Positions 16,735 through 25,651 of a DNA stretch of 64,000 nt are shown piece after piece. The stretch is from NCBI RefSeq assembly GCF_028288225.1, contig NZ_JAQBOC010000076.1, positions 124,001 to 188,000 of the forward strand, in the 5' to 3' direction. The stretch's first letter is position 1. Each line of letters opens with the position of its first letter. The notes beneath the pieces are model-generated. The model was not told where the DNA came from, did not search any database, and saw only the letters and a list, made by a program, of their open reading frames with translations. A program made the translations under genes and the position numbers. The stretch is from Mucilaginibacter sp. (GTDB lineage Bacteria; Bacteroidota; Bacteroidia; Sphingobacteriales; Sphingobacteriaceae).

Positions 16735-18752
16735 TTCTCCTCCATCATTTTTTCCAGTGCAAACATTTCATCGCGCAGCCTGGCGGCTAATAAAAAGTCC
16801 ATATTTTTGGCGGCCGCAAGCATCTCTTTTTTTGTATTCTCGATAGATTTTTTAAGGTCGGGTTTGGTCATGTAGGCAACAATGGGATCGGCAGCCAATG
16901 AAACCATATCGGCTTCCACATAAGCTTTTTGAACGCCGCCTTTAAAGTCCATTACAGATGTTTGTTCCATTATTTCCTCACGAGACTTACCTATGGTTGT
17001 AGGCGTTATGCCGTGTTTGGTGTTATATGCTATCTGGATGTCGCGCCTGCGGTTGGTCTCATCCATAGTGATCTGCATCGAATCTGTAATTTTATCAGCG
17101 TACATAATTACCCTGCCCCTGTCATTACGTGCTGCACGACCAATAGTTTGGATCAGTGATTTCTCTGAACGCAAGAAGCCTTCTTTATCAGCGTCCAAAA
17201 TGGCAACCAATGATACTTCGGGAAGGTCCAGTCCTTCCCGTAACAGGTTAATCCCTATCAGCACATCAAACTCACCAAGCCGCAATCCCCTCAAGATCTC
17301 CACACGTTCAAGCGTTTTTACTTCCGAGTGGATATAACGGCACTTAATCCCCAGTCTGTCCATATATTTTGCCAGCTCTTCACTCATGCGCTTGGTAAGC
17401 GTAGTCACCAGCACGCGATCGCCCATTTTTATGGTCTTGTCAACTTCCTCCAGCAGATCATCAACCTGGTTAATTACCGGCCGTACATCAATTACAGGGT
17501 CAAGCAAACCCGTAGGGCGGATCACCTGCTCAACCACTACGCCACCTGATTTTTCCAGTTCAAAATCGCCGGGAGTTGCACTAACATAGACCGTTTGTGG
17601 TGCCAGTTTTTCAAATTCCTGGAAATTTAGCGGACGGTTATCCAACGCTGCAGGCAGGCGGAAACCATAGTCAACCAACGAGATTTTCCGCGATCTGTCA
17701 CCTCCATACATCGCCCTTATTTGCGGTACGGTAACGTGGCTCTCATCAATCACCATCAGGTAATCGTCAGGAAAATAATCAAGCAAACAGAATGGCCTTG
17801 CGCCTGGCTGGCGGCCATCAAAAAACCTGGAATAATTTTCAATGCCTGAGCAATAGCCCAGCTCGCGGATCATCTCCAGGTCGTAATTAACCCTTTCTTC
17901 CAGTCGTTTGGCTTCCAGGAAACGGCCATCGCCAATAAATTGCTTCTTTCGGGTTTCCAGCTCTTCCTGTATGGCCCAGATGGATTGGGTAAAACGCTCA
18001 CGCGGTGCAACATACAAATTAGCCGGATAAAGGATCATATGTGTCATTTTTTCGACCGTCTTGCCCGTTGTAATATCAAAGCTGGTTAGTTCCTCAATAT
18101 CATCTCCAAAAAATGAGATCCGGTAAGCATAATCCAAATAGGCGGGGAAAATATCCACCGTATCACCTTTAACCCTGAATGTTCCGCGTTTAAAATCAGC
18201 GGTGGTGCGTGAGTAAAGAATTTCGACCAACCGATGCAAAAAAGCATTCCGGCTAATGCGGGTACCAACTGCAAATTTAAAAACCGAATCCTTAAAATCT
18301 TCCGGGTTACCCATACCATAGATACACGATATAGACGAAACCACTATAACATCCCTCCTGCCCGACATTAGGGCCGAAGTGGTGCGCAAACGAAGTTTTT
18401 CAATTTCTTCGTTTATCTGCAGATCTTTTTCAATATAAGTATTGGTGGTAGGAATAAACGCTTCCGGCTGGTAATAATCGTAATAGGACACAAAGTAATT
18501 TACCGCATTCTCCGGGAAAAACTGCTTAAACTCTCCATATAATTGCGCGGCAAGCGTTTTATTATGACTTAATATTAATGTAGGTTTTTGCGTTTGCGCA
18601 ATAACGTTAGCAATAGTAAATGTTTTACCCGATCCGGTAACCCCAAGCAGGGTTTGAAATGGATCGTTATTATTTACACCTTCAACCAGTTGCCTGATGG
18701 CTTCGGGCTGGTCGCCGGTGGGTCTGTATTGAGACGTGATGTTGAAATCCAT
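16728..18752 (-). CDS. uvrB: Excinuclease ABC subunit B
   Basis: Helicase-like damage-verification subunit of nucleotide excision repair, 674 aa, normal length. Walker A is GVTGSGKT (about 39-46) and the beta-hairpin for strand insertion is YYDYYQPEAFIP (about 92-103). Also present are DEXD-type VIDESHVT, helicase motifs ATPGDFE and GINLLREGLDLPEVSL, QTIGRAARN, and a C-terminal UVR domain (FLLAARLRDEMFALE). The start at 18,752 (MDFNITSQYRPTGDQPEA) fits the family; the open frame further upstream is repeat. UvrA and UvrC are not in the window. Confidence 0.98.
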   Translation of the reverse strand: MDFNITSQYRPTGDQPEAIRQLVEGVNNNDPFQTLLGVTGSGKTFTIANVIAQTQKPTLILSHNKTLAAQLYGEFKQFFPENAVNYFVSYYDYYQPEAFIPTTNTYIEKDLQINEEIEKLRLRTTSALMSGRRDVIVVSSISCIYGMGNPEDFKDSVFKFAVGTRISRNAFLHRLVEILYSRTTADFKRGTFRVKGDTVDIFPAYLDYAYRISFFGDDIEELTSFDITTGKTVEKMTHMILYPANLYVAPRERFTQSIWAIQEELETRKKQFIGDGRFLEAKRLEERVNYDLEMIRELGYCSGIENYSRFFDGRQPGARPFCLLDYFPDDYLMVIDESHVTVPQIRAMYGGDRSRKISLVDYGFRLPAALDNRPLNFQEFEKLAPQTVYVSATPGDFELEKSGGVVVEQVIRPTGLLDPVIDVRPVINQVDDLLEEVDKTIKMGDRVLVTTLTKRMSEELAKYMDRLGIKCRYIHSEVKTLERVEILRGLRLGEFDVLIGINLLREGLDLPEVSLVAILDADKEGFLRSEKSLIQTIGRAARNDRGRVIMYADKITDSMQITMDETNRRRDIQIAYNTKHGITPTTIGKSREEIMEQTSVMDFKGGVQKAYVEADMVSLAADPIVAYMTKPDLKKSIENTKKEMLAAAKNMDFLLAARLRDEMFALEKMMEEKF

Positions 18753-18772
18753 AGTGTTATACAAAAATACTG

Positions 18773-18994
18773 ATTTAGATGTGAGATATGAGATTCGAGA
18801 CGTGAGATTTGACATTGGTTTTATTTTGGACGATAAATACAACCTCACCTCTAATTTTCATAATTCAATTATTGAACCAAAATTACCGGCATTAATGACA
18901 ACCCTATGTCAACAACGTTTTATCAATATAATTTTCCTAAATTTATTGATAAATATATTTCTCACATCTCACTTCTAACATCTCAAATCTAAAT
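18773..18994. repeat. Periodic inverted-repeat element, 7-nt units (5 + 5)
   Basis: Textbook member of the family between divergent uvrB and upp. The left arm has five exact heptamers at 18,778-18,812 (GATGTGA, GATATGA, GATTCGA, GACGTGA, GATTTGA). The right arm has five heptamers at 18,960-18,994 (TCTCACA, TCTCACT, TCTAACA, TCTCAAA, TCTAAAT). The reverse complement of the right arm matches the left at about 28 of 35 positions. The right arm ends two bases before the upp ATG, so it forms the whole leader next to the start codon. Confidence 0.85.
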
Positions 18995-18996
18995 AC

Positions 18997-19641
18997 ATGA
19001 TCTTCATCCTGGATAAAACCAACACCATAGGCAACCAGTTTCTGGCCGAGCTGCGCGACGTTAATATTCAGCAGGATAAGATTCGTTTCAGGCGTAACCA
19101 GGAGAAGCTTGGCGGGATCCTGGCTTACGAGATCAGCAAAACATTACCCTATACAGAAAGAGAGGTACAAACACCTTTAGGTATAGCCAATATAAACATG
19201 CCTGATGAACAACCGGTTTTATGCGCCATTTTACGTGCCGGCTTACCCTTTCACCATGGTTTTATGCATTATTTTGACGATGCACCATCAGCATTTGTAA
19301 CCGCCTATCGAAAGATAAAAAAGAACGGCACCTTTATTATTAATATTGATCATATCTCTGCCCCCGATCTGGATGGCAAAACCGTTATTATTTGCGATAC
19401 AATGCTGGCCACCGGGCAGAGCATGGTGCAGGTTTGTAAAGAGCTGATGGCACAATACACCATAAAGGAACTTCACATTGCGGCCATTATTGCCAGTACA
19501 GAGGGTATAGTGCATGTTCGTGCTAATCTGCCCAAAGCTAAGTTATGGTTTTGTTCCGTTGATGAAGAAATGACCAGCAAGGCCTATATAGTCCCCGGGC
19601 TTGGTGATGCAGGGGATCTGGCGTTTGGGGAGAAAGTTTGA
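18997..19641 (+). CDS. upp: Uracil phosphoribosyltransferase
   Basis: Pyrimidine salvage enzyme converting uracil and PRPP to UMP; cytosolic, 214 aa. The PRPP-binding loop is VIICDTMLATGQSM (about 129-142), slightly different from the usual MLATGGS. An early ILRAGLPF loop is present. The C-terminal uracil-binding signature is YIVPGLGDAGDLAFG (about 197-211). The ATG at 18,997 is fixed by MIFILDKTN and the upstream repeat. No Shine-Dalgarno is visible. The next gene is a nucleotidase of the pyrimidine-salvage type, which fits functionally. Confidence 0.93.
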   Translation: MIFILDKTNTIGNQFLAELRDVNIQQDKIRFRRNQEKLGGILAYEISKTLPYTEREVQTPLGIANINMPDEQPVLCAILRAGLPFHHGFMHYFDDAPSAFVTAYRKIKKNGTFIINIDHISAPDLDGKTVIICDTMLATGQSMVQVCKELMAQYTIKELHIAAIIASTEGIVHVRANLPKAKLWFCSVDEEMTSKAYIVPGLGDAGDLAFGEKV

Positions 19642-19647
19642 AGAATT

Positions 19648-19815
19648 TCGGAGTTCGGATGTTCGATTTCGGATTTTTAGGTAGCAAATTGTATTGGCCC
19701 GTATTGTAGGGACGAATTACATTCGGCCTTATTTTCATAATTCAAGGAACAAATCAATTTATACCTAACTTTGTATAGCTATGAATAAATTCGAAATCGA
19801 ACATCCGAAACCCGA
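19648..19815. repeat. Periodic inverted-repeat element, 7-nt units, overlapping a start codon
   Basis: The left arm (19,648-19,675) is four heptamers, TCGGAGT, TCGGATG, TTCGATT, TCGGATT. The right arm (19,788-19,815) is the inverse, AATTCGA, AATCGAA, CATCCGA, AACCCGA. The arms match as inverted repeats at 25 of 28 positions. The left arm begins seven bases after the upp stop. The right arm lies inside the coding sequence of the next gene. Confidence 0.85.
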
Positions 19816-20509
19816 AATAAAATACAAGCATATTTTCTTCGATCTCGACCATACCATCTGGGATTTCGATAAAAATGCCGAAGAAACATTATACGAGTTG
19901 TACGACATTTACCGGCTAAATGAGATCGGTTTACCATCTGCAGCATTATTTATTGAAACTTACACCCGCAATAACCACCAGCTTTGGGCCGAATATCATA
20001 CAGGAAGGATCACTAAAACCGAGCTGCGCGAAACCCGCTTTAAAAGAACATTTATTGAGCTGGGTGTACATCCGGAGGTATTGCCCGTGGCATTTGAGGA
20101 CGATTACGTAAAGCTTTGCCCTACTAAAACCAACCTATTCCCTCATGCGCATGAAACTTTGCAGTACCTGCAAAACAAATACACCCTGCATTTGATCTCG
20201 AATGGGTTTAAGGAATCATCAGAATTAAAGATTGGCAATACCAATATCGGCAGTTATTTTAAGCATGTCATCATATCAGAAATTGTTGGTGTGAATAAGC
20301 CTGATAAAGCCATATTTGAACATGCATTAAGTTTAGCTGAAGCCGAAAAGCACGAAAGCATAATGATTGGCGACAGCCTGGAGGCCGATGTTTACGGCGC
20401 ACTAAATTTTGGCATGGATGCCATTTATTTTAACCCTTTTAATGCACCGAGGCCCCATGATGTGCCTTTGCAGGTTACACATTTAAAAGAATTAACTTTA
20501 TTGTTATAA
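19781..20509 (+). CDS. YjjG-like HAD-family nucleotidase (pyrimidine nucleotidase type)
   Basis: HAD phosphatase of 242 aa: motif I FFDLDHTIWDF (about 20-30, nucleophile Asp in DLDHT), a helical C1 cap, motif II LHLISNGF (about 129-136), motif III Lys in GVNKPDKAIF and motif IV IGDSLEADVYGA. The HTIWDF variant is typical of YjjG/YfnB noncanonical nucleotidases that dephosphorylate dUMP/dTMP analogues. The first 13 residues (MNKFEIEHPKPEI) are encoded by a repeat arm, and no other start codon lies between the arm and the conserved KYKHIFFDLD. The repeat appears to have supplied the start. Confidence 0.88.
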   Translation: MNKFEIEHPKPEIKYKHIFFDLDHTIWDFDKNAEETLYELYDIYRLNEIGLPSAALFIETYTRNNHQLWAEYHTGRITKTELRETRFKRTFIELGVHPEVLPVAFEDDYVKLCPTKTNLFPHAHETLQYLQNKYTLHLISNGFKESSELKIGNTNIGSYFKHVIISEIVGVNKPDKAIFEHALSLAEAEKHESIMIGDSLEADVYGALNFGMDAIYFNPFNAPRPHDVPLQVTHLKELTLLL

Positions 20510-20520
20510 GTATAGATTAA

Positions 20521-21192
20521 ATGGATCAAAACATAAAAGCAATAATTACCGGCGCTACCGGCATGGTGGGTGAAGGCGTATTACACGAATGCCTGCAACA
20601 CCCACAGGTAACCGAAGTTTTGGTAGTTAACCGGAAGCCCTGTGGTGTAACCCATCCTAAGCTAAAGGAGATCATTCACGCTGATTTTTTTGATCTGTCA
20701 GCGATTGAAGATCAGCTTAAAGGATACAACGCATGCTATTTTTGCCTGGGTGTTTCATCTGTTGGAATGAAAGAGCCGGAGTATTATAAAATGACCTATA
20801 CCTTAACCATGGATGTTGCAGAAACATTAAGCAGGCTAAACCCTGATATGGTCTTCTGCTACGTATCAGGTGGCAGCACAGACAGCACCGAAAAAGGCCG
20901 CGTAATGTGGGCGCGGGTAAAAGGGAAAACCGAAAATGATTTGATGAAGCTGCCGTTTAAGCAGGTATTCAATTTCCGCCCCGGTTACATGCACCCTACA
21001 AAAGGATTAAAAAATGTACTCCCTTATTATAAATATATAACCTGGCTGTATCCGTTTTTCCGGGCCGTATTGCCCAATTTAGTAAGTACACTGGCCGAGC
21101 TTGGCCTGGCAATGATAAACGTTACCCTGTTTGGGTATGAAAAGCATATTTTAGAAGTTAAGGATATTAAAATTGCGGCGCATCAGCAATAA
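20521..21192 (+). CDS. NAD(P)-binding Rossmann-fold protein (atypical SDR)
   Basis: A 223-aa protein with a glycine-rich dinucleotide loop ITGATGMVGEGV (about 9-20), Rossmann beta-alpha units and an NmrA/HTATIP2-like layout (FCLGVSS after strand 4, FCYVSGGS after strand 5, FNFRPGYMHP). The classical YxxxK catalytic pair is absent, so a regulatory or binding function is possible. It starts 11 bases after the HAD gene and is probably co-transcribed. The substrate is unknown. Confidence 0.8.
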   Translation: MDQNIKAIITGATGMVGEGVLHECLQHPQVTEVLVVNRKPCGVTHPKLKEIIHADFFDLSAIEDQLKGYNACYFCLGVSSVGMKEPEYYKMTYTLTMDVAETLSRLNPDMVFCYVSGGSTDSTEKGRVMWARVKGKTENDLMKLPFKQVFNFRPGYMHPTKGLKNVLPYYKYITWLYPFFRAVLPNLVSTLAELGLAMINVTLFGYEKHILEVKDIKIAAHQQ

Positions 21193-21239
21193 ATAACTAT
21201 GAGGATTACCAGGTGAAAGATTGCTAAAACTGAAAATAT

Positions 21240-21407
21240 TTACACATTATTTTTTCTCTCCTTTAAGGCTTGTTCCACGATGGCTATTGTTTCATCCCAA
21301 GTGTAAGTTTTGCCAACGCCATTTTGAGAGTCGATAAGTCTTTTATCCAATTCTTCTTTTTGTGCAACACTTAGTTCTAGGCTGTTAGATTGCTCGCCCT
21401 TTTCCAT
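21240..21407 (-). CDS. Small addiction-module antitoxin-like protein, orphan
   Basis: A 55-aa frame with ATG at 21,405-21,407 and TAA at 21,240-21,242. It reads LELSVAQKEELDKRLIDSQN then TYTWDETIAIVEQAL. This is the pattern of the putative addiction module component family (L-S-x-x-Q-K-x-E-L-x-x-R-L, then S/T-W-x-E), antitoxins usually paired with ParE-type toxins. No toxin gene is adjacent. The reading depends on that family resemblance, since the gene is very short. Confidence 0.6.
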   Translation of the reverse strand: MEKGEQSNSLELSVAQKEELDKRLIDSQNGVGKTYTWDETIAIVEQALKERKNNV

Positions 21408-21437
21408 TTATAAATACAGTTAAACTTATTTAAATCA

Positions 21438-22001
21438 CTATATCCCAGCAACCTGGTCTTCTAACTCCTGATACCACTCGGCTCCATATTTGCGGATTAG
21501 CGGGGCTTTTAAAAATTCATGAACTCTTACCTTCAGTTCATTGCCAAATGAGCATGCAGGGCTGCAAATGCTCCACCTGTCGTAATTTAAAGCATCAAAC
21601 TCAGGGTATTTTGTTATACGGATTGGATAAAGGTGACAGGAGATCGGCTTTTTCCAGTCAATGGCCCCATGTTCGTACGCTTTTTCAATGGCGCATTTGG
21701 TTATTCCATTTTCAAATATCACATAAGCGCACTCTTTGTTTACATCAACGCAGGGTGTGGTATAATCACCTTCAAAATCTGTTACATAAGTACCGACCTT
21801 CTCAACAGTGGCAATCCCTTTGGCATTCATAAATGGCTTAACCTTTGGATATATTTCATCCAAAATATCCAGCTCATCAACGTTTAGCGGTGCACCAGAG
21901 TCACCTTCAAGGCAGCAGGCTCCCTTGCACTTATTTAAGTTACATACAAAATTTTCTTTTACTACATCTTCATGCACTAAAACATGGCCAACCTCTATCA
22001 T
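21438..22001 (-). CDS. DUF3109 family cysteine-rich protein
   Basis: A 187-aa cytosolic protein. The N-terminal CNLNKCKGACC cluster (about 18-28) and further Cys/His pairs (TPCVDVNKECAYV, ITKCAIEK, SCHLYPIRI, WSICSPAC) match the DUF3109 arrangement. This resembles YkgJ-type zinc/iron-sulfur binding proteins. Function is unknown. The start codon is three bases past the stop of the DUF3108 gene, so the minus-strand genes here form a tight operon. Confidence 0.88.
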   Translation of the reverse strand: MIEVGHVLVHEDVVKENFVCNLNKCKGACCLEGDSGAPLNVDELDILDEIYPKVKPFMNAKGIATVEKVGTYVTDFEGDYTTPCVDVNKECAYVIFENGITKCAIEKAYEHGAIDWKKPISCHLYPIRITKYPEFDALNYDRWSICSPACSFGNELKVRVHEFLKAPLIRKYGAEWYQELEDQVAGI

Positions 22002-22003
22002 TA

Positions 22004-22780
22004 TTATTTTTTTAGGGGATTTAAAGGATATTTTAAATTTTTAGCTCCTGTTAAATCCATTGTTATACTGCCTACTATAAGTTCAACATGCGCCTTTACC
22101 GGGATCCTGTTGTTATCATCTGTTATCCACAAATATAGCTTACTGCTTTTTCTGAATACACGCCCCGGAATAATTGTGGGGTTAAATTTTAAACAGTTAA
22201 ATTTCCCTACAGAACAGTCCATCTTTTCTTTCCCGGCATAGGTTATCTGCATTGAGTGGATACCATCTTCTAAAAAATACTGCAAATTAAATTGATCTCC
22301 AATATGCAGTTTCGAAATATCAACGCTACGGGCAAAATAGTAAGCCGATAAAAAGTCAAACACCTTTCCTTTCATCGGGAAAACACCTTTATCAGCGGTT
22401 ATCTTCTCCGTATTATGGTTATAAGTTACATGATCAGTATGCCTATAACTTGCTTCCTTGCGGTTCTCCGTATAAAAGTAAGGCTCTAATGTCTTTTTAT
22501 CAACGTAAGTTTCGTAACGGTTGCGCACTTTGTAAAAAATATCAAAAGTACCCGCCGTTTTACTATCGGCTACAATATGGAAAGCCGGGTTTTCGAATTT
22601 CTTATCGCTTTCCAATACTTTTATATTTGCTTCGGCAGCTGTAAAAAAACCGTATTTTAGTTTATAGCTTAGCTCCTCTCCTATCTTAAACGAAGGTTCG
22701 CCCAGGTAATTCATATCCTGGCTAAATGATTTTGAAAGGGTAACCGTAACAAGAATTATTATCAGAAGATATTTCTTCAT
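22004..22780 (-). CDS. DUF3108 domain exported protein
   Basis: A 258-aa protein with signal peptide (MKKYLLIIILVTVTLSKSFSQ). The DUF3108 beta-rich body starts at FKIGEELSYKLKYGFFTAAE and continues with RYETYVDKKTLEPYFY and DHVTYNHN. It is probably periplasmic or outer-membrane associated, function unknown. The ATG at 22,780 begins the signal peptide; the longer frame to 22,822 is repeat DNA. It lies directly upstream of DUF3109 with two bases between. Confidence 0.85.
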   Translation of the reverse strand: MKKYLLIIILVTVTLSKSFSQDMNYLGEPSFKIGEELSYKLKYGFFTAAEANIKVLESDKKFENPAFHIVADSKTAGTFDIFYKVRNRYETYVDKKTLEPYFYTENRKEASYRHTDHVTYNHNTEKITADKGVFPMKGKVFDFLSAYYFARSVDISKLHIGDQFNLQYFLEDGIHSMQITYAGKEKMDCSVGKFNCLKFNPTIIPGRVFRKSSKLYLWITDDNNRIPVKAHVELIVGSITMDLTGAKNLKYPLNPLKK

Positions 22781-22793
22781 TTTTGCTTTTTTC

Positions 22794-22866
22794 AAGTCGA
22801 AAGCTTTAAGTCTTAAGTCCAAAATTTCAGTTTTATTTTTAATATCAATTACGACTCAGACTTTAA
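22794..22866. repeat. Periodic element, 7-nt AAGTC units
   Basis: Four exact heptamers at 22,794-22,821 (AAGTCGA, AAGCTTT, AAGTCTT, AAGTCCA) lie 13 bases upstream of the DUF3108 start. A short inverted counterpart (TACGACTCAGACTTTAAA) lies at about 22,849-22,866. Weaker than the sister elements. Confidence 0.55.
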
Positions 22867-22952
22867 ATAATGTGAAATGTCAATTCGTGACCATTAATTT
22901 ACTTCATTATTACAGGTTTACAGCTCTCAAACTTAAGGCATCAGGCTAAAAA

Positions 22953-23468
22953 CTAATCCCTTTTTTTATAAATAGGCACAGTTGAGCAAGGCTCTCCAAA
23001 CATCAGACTTTTTACTATAGGGGTAAGTTTTTTTGTTAACTCAACATAGGCTGATACAGGCACGGGGATATCACCGCAACCCTTTATAACTATCCGCTGG
23101 TCGCGGTATTGTTCAACATCCATACTGGCTATGCTTTTTACAAATAGCACGGTTTCCAGCACATCTGCATCACCAAAAACAACCTCCCTGGCATATGGGG
23201 CCAAGCGGTTAGCCAGCAGCATGTAGGCCCAGGCCGGCACTATAGCATCGGCGGTACAGGTTAGGGCTACATATTTACCCTGGTACTGCGTCCAGTCATG
23301 CTCTTTTACAAACTCCCTGAAATCCTTTTCCTTTAATATCAGTTCCATGAAAAGGTTATCCTTTATATCATACACAACCCTATCACCCTCGGGGTAAAAA
23401 GCAGCAGGATCTAAAGTGACCAAACCACTTTGCGCTACTTTATTAACTATGTTCTCTTGTATATTCAT
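22953..23468 (-). CDS. DUF2480 family protein
   Basis: A 171-aa soluble protein with the typical DUF2480 body: VDPAAFYPEGDRVVYDIKDNL-like start, FREFVKEHDW, VALTCTADAIVPAWAYML and a C-terminal VKSLMFGEPCSTVPIYK. The conserved Cys near the end (residue about 163) and CTADAIVPAWAY are family features. Function is unknown. It is followed on the minus strand by a 150-bp gap and the DUF3108 gene. Confidence 0.85.
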   Translation of the reverse strand: MNIQENIVNKVAQSGLVTLDPAAFYPEGDRVVYDIKDNLFMELILKEKDFREFVKEHDWTQYQGKYVALTCTADAIVPAWAYMLLANRLAPYAREVVFGDADVLETVLFVKSIASMDVEQYRDQRIVIKGCGDIPVPVSAYVELTKKLTPIVKSLMFGEPCSTVPIYKKRD

Positions 23469-23480
23469 GGTCTTTAAACA

Positions 23481-23515
23481 AAAAATCCGGGAATAGACAT
23501 AACGCTATCCCGGAT
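23481..23515 (-). terminator. Rho-independent terminator of the PpiD-like gene
   Basis: Stem ATCCGGGA.TAG/CTATCCCGGAT with an 8-nt loop, followed on the minus strand by six Ts. It lies 22 bases past the stop of the 23,537-25,651 gene. Confidence 0.8.
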
Positions 23516-23536
23516 ACAAAATTACTTTAAAAGTTG

Positions 23537-25651
23537 CTATAAAAACTTAGCTCTGTAATCTTTTACATTCGCCTTATCTTTCAAAGCATCAAATATTTGC
23601 GGTTCTGAGCGTTGTAAAAGCGCCTGGCTCAATTGCTCCTTCTCTCTTACAGCATTTGTAAACGGTGCAGGATTGATAAAGCTGTCAACGCTAAATACAA
23701 ATACTCCCTGCTGGCCTTCAACTGGCTTAGACAGCTTGTTTGGCTGTGAGCCAAAAACTGCACCTACAACCTTATACTCGGCTGACGAGCCCGGAATTAC
23801 AGGGTTTGCAAAAACAATATTTTGTAAAGGAGTAACTTTACTGCCCGATTTTTGTGCAACCTGGTCAATAGAAGTTGACCCGTTTAATGCAGCTTGCAAC
23901 TTATCAGCCAATAGCTTTCCTTTTACTTTATTTTTTACAAAAGGCTCTATCTGTTTTTTCACCGCGTCAAGTGATAGTTGGCCTTTAGGTTTTATTTGCG
24001 TTAAATGCGCAATAATATATTGATTGCCAGTGATGTAAACCTTGTCAGAAAAGTCTCCTTTTTCGGCGCCAAAGGCCCATTTAACAATGTCGCGGGCGCT
24101 TTCTATACCAGGTAATGAGGCTGCAACGCCATTTACATCAGTTGCAGTTTTTGTTTTCAGCCCTTCCTTTTTAGCCTCTCCGTCAAAATTTTCTTTTGTT
24201 AAATTACCTAAAAATCCTTGTGCTTTGCTGTAAATGGCAGTTTGTGTAGCACTGCTGGCTTTTAAAGGTACATCAACAAGCGCAACCTTTACCACTTTTG
24301 ACGATCCTTTCTGATCCTCAATTTGGATAAGGTGAACACCGAATTGCGAAGGCACAATTTTCAGGTCGCCTTTTTTACCGCTAAACACAGCATCTTCAAA
24401 AACAGGGATAGAGCTCATTGCACCACGTGCAAATGTTCCAAGGTCGCCACCTTTTACGGCAGAGTTTTTATCTATTGAAAACATGTTTGCAAGGTCAGCA
24501 AATGATTTTCCGCCTTCGATCAATTTTTTAAGCGAATCTGCTTTAGCCATTGCTTTATCAAGGCCTATTGTTTTATCATCAATAACTATATGGCGTGCTT
24601 TTACTGAATCCGGTTCGGTATGTGAGTCAACAAGCTTTGCAATTTTATAACTTCCGCCTGTTAAATACGGGCCATACATAAAACCGTTAGGTGCATTAAA
24701 CATTACTGAATCAAGCTTCGGGTCAAGGCGACCTTTGTGCAAATAAGCAAGCGGTACCTTTGTTTCAGAATTTATCTGCACAAAAAGCGAATCGTTTGTT
24801 GATGCTTTAAATTCAGTCGCTAATTTTTCAGCCTGTTGTTTAATAGCTGCCGAATCCGCTTTTGATGGCGATGCATTAAAGCTTACGTAATCAAAAGTTC
24901 TTAACTCCTGCGGTGCTTTAAACTCTCCTTTATGGTCATCATAGTAGCTTTGGTAATCAGCGTCTGTAATAGTTACCTTATTGTCAGGTACTGATGCATA
25001 GTCAAGAGCAACATACTTGAAATTGGCCAGTTTGTTCTTAGCCTGGTAATTATCTTTAGCATCAAGTGAGTTAACATACAATCCGTTTGTTACCAGGGCA
25101 ACATATTTCTGATTTAATTTGTTGTTTGCCAGGTTTTCAATAAAATCTTTCCATTGCTGCCTTAAAGGATCATCAGCTTTTGATGCCTGTAAATTAGTTT
25201 TAAACGTGTTAAACCTGTTTACATCAACCTTGCCTGTTTGCGGATCGCCAAAAGCTTGTACTATCTGCGGGTCAGGGTTATTTCCATTTACCATTGAGTT
25301 AACTTCGTCGTCCCCAACCACTAAACCTAATTTCTCAACTTCTTTTTTTAGGATCATTTGGCTAACAGTTTGGTTCCAGGTAGTTTCCTGTACATAAGCT
25401 GTTATCTGCGGCGTTAAGTTATTCTGACCTGATTGCTGCTTAAACTGAGCGCTGTTTTGCTCAAATTTTTTGTTGTACTCATCATAAGCAACTTTTTCGC
25501 CGCCTACTTCGCCCAGCAAGTTCCGGTCATCTTTTAAAAATGACCCGCCTGATTTGATAACTTCGCCTGCAATAAATGCAAGAAGCGCAAATCCAATAAA
25601 AAATGCGAGAATCTTCCCCATTCGTTCCCGCAAAAAACCCATAATACCCAT
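23537..25651 (-). CDS. PpiD-like periplasmic folding chaperone / PpiC-type peptidyl-prolyl isomerase
   Basis: A 704-aa membrane-anchored foldase. One TM helix near the N-terminus (about residues 12-28, KILAFFIGFALLAFIAGEV) is followed by a SurA_N_3-type domain (about 35-330). A parvulin rotamase domain follows (about 345-440: ARHIVIDD, SFADLANMFSIDKNSAVKGGDLG, SQFGVHLIQI), then a second, degenerate rotamase-like region and a C-terminal helix. The length is typical for Bacteroidota PpiD. It should assist outer-membrane protein folding at the periplasmic face. LptC and an outer-membrane protein lie upstream on the same strand. Confidence 0.92.
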   Translation of the reverse strand: MGIMGFLRERMGKILAFFIGFALLAFIAGEVIKSGGSFLKDDRNLLGEVGGEKVAYDEYNKKFEQNSAQFKQQSGQNNLTPQITAYVQETTWNQTVSQMILKKEVEKLGLVVGDDEVNSMVNGNNPDPQIVQAFGDPQTGKVDVNRFNTFKTNLQASKADDPLRQQWKDFIENLANNKLNQKYVALVTNGLYVNSLDAKDNYQAKNKLANFKYVALDYASVPDNKVTITDADYQSYYDDHKGEFKAPQELRTFDYVSFNASPSKADSAAIKQQAEKLATEFKASTNDSLFVQINSETKVPLAYLHKGRLDPKLDSVMFNAPNGFMYGPYLTGGSYKIAKLVDSHTEPDSVKARHIVIDDKTIGLDKAMAKADSLKKLIEGGKSFADLANMFSIDKNSAVKGGDLGTFARGAMSSIPVFEDAVFSGKKGDLKIVPSQFGVHLIQIEDQKGSSKVVKVALVDVPLKASSATQTAIYSKAQGFLGNLTKENFDGEAKKEGLKTKTATDVNGVAASLPGIESARDIVKWAFGAEKGDFSDKVYITGNQYIIAHLTQIKPKGQLSLDAVKKQIEPFVKNKVKGKLLADKLQAALNGSTSIDQVAQKSGSKVTPLQNIVFANPVIPGSSAEYKVVGAVFGSQPNKLSKPVEGQQGVFVFSVDSFINPAPFTNAVREKEQLSQALLQRSEPQIFDALKDKANVKDYRAKFL

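Noticed and set aside
21193..21240. Toxin gene partner for the 55-aa antitoxin
   Set aside because: Only 48 bases separate it from the preceding gene and no frame of toxin length exists on either strand.
22771..22822. Upstream extension of the DUF3108 gene
   Set aside because: The added residues are encoded by the AAGTC heptamer arm; the signal peptide starts at 22,780.
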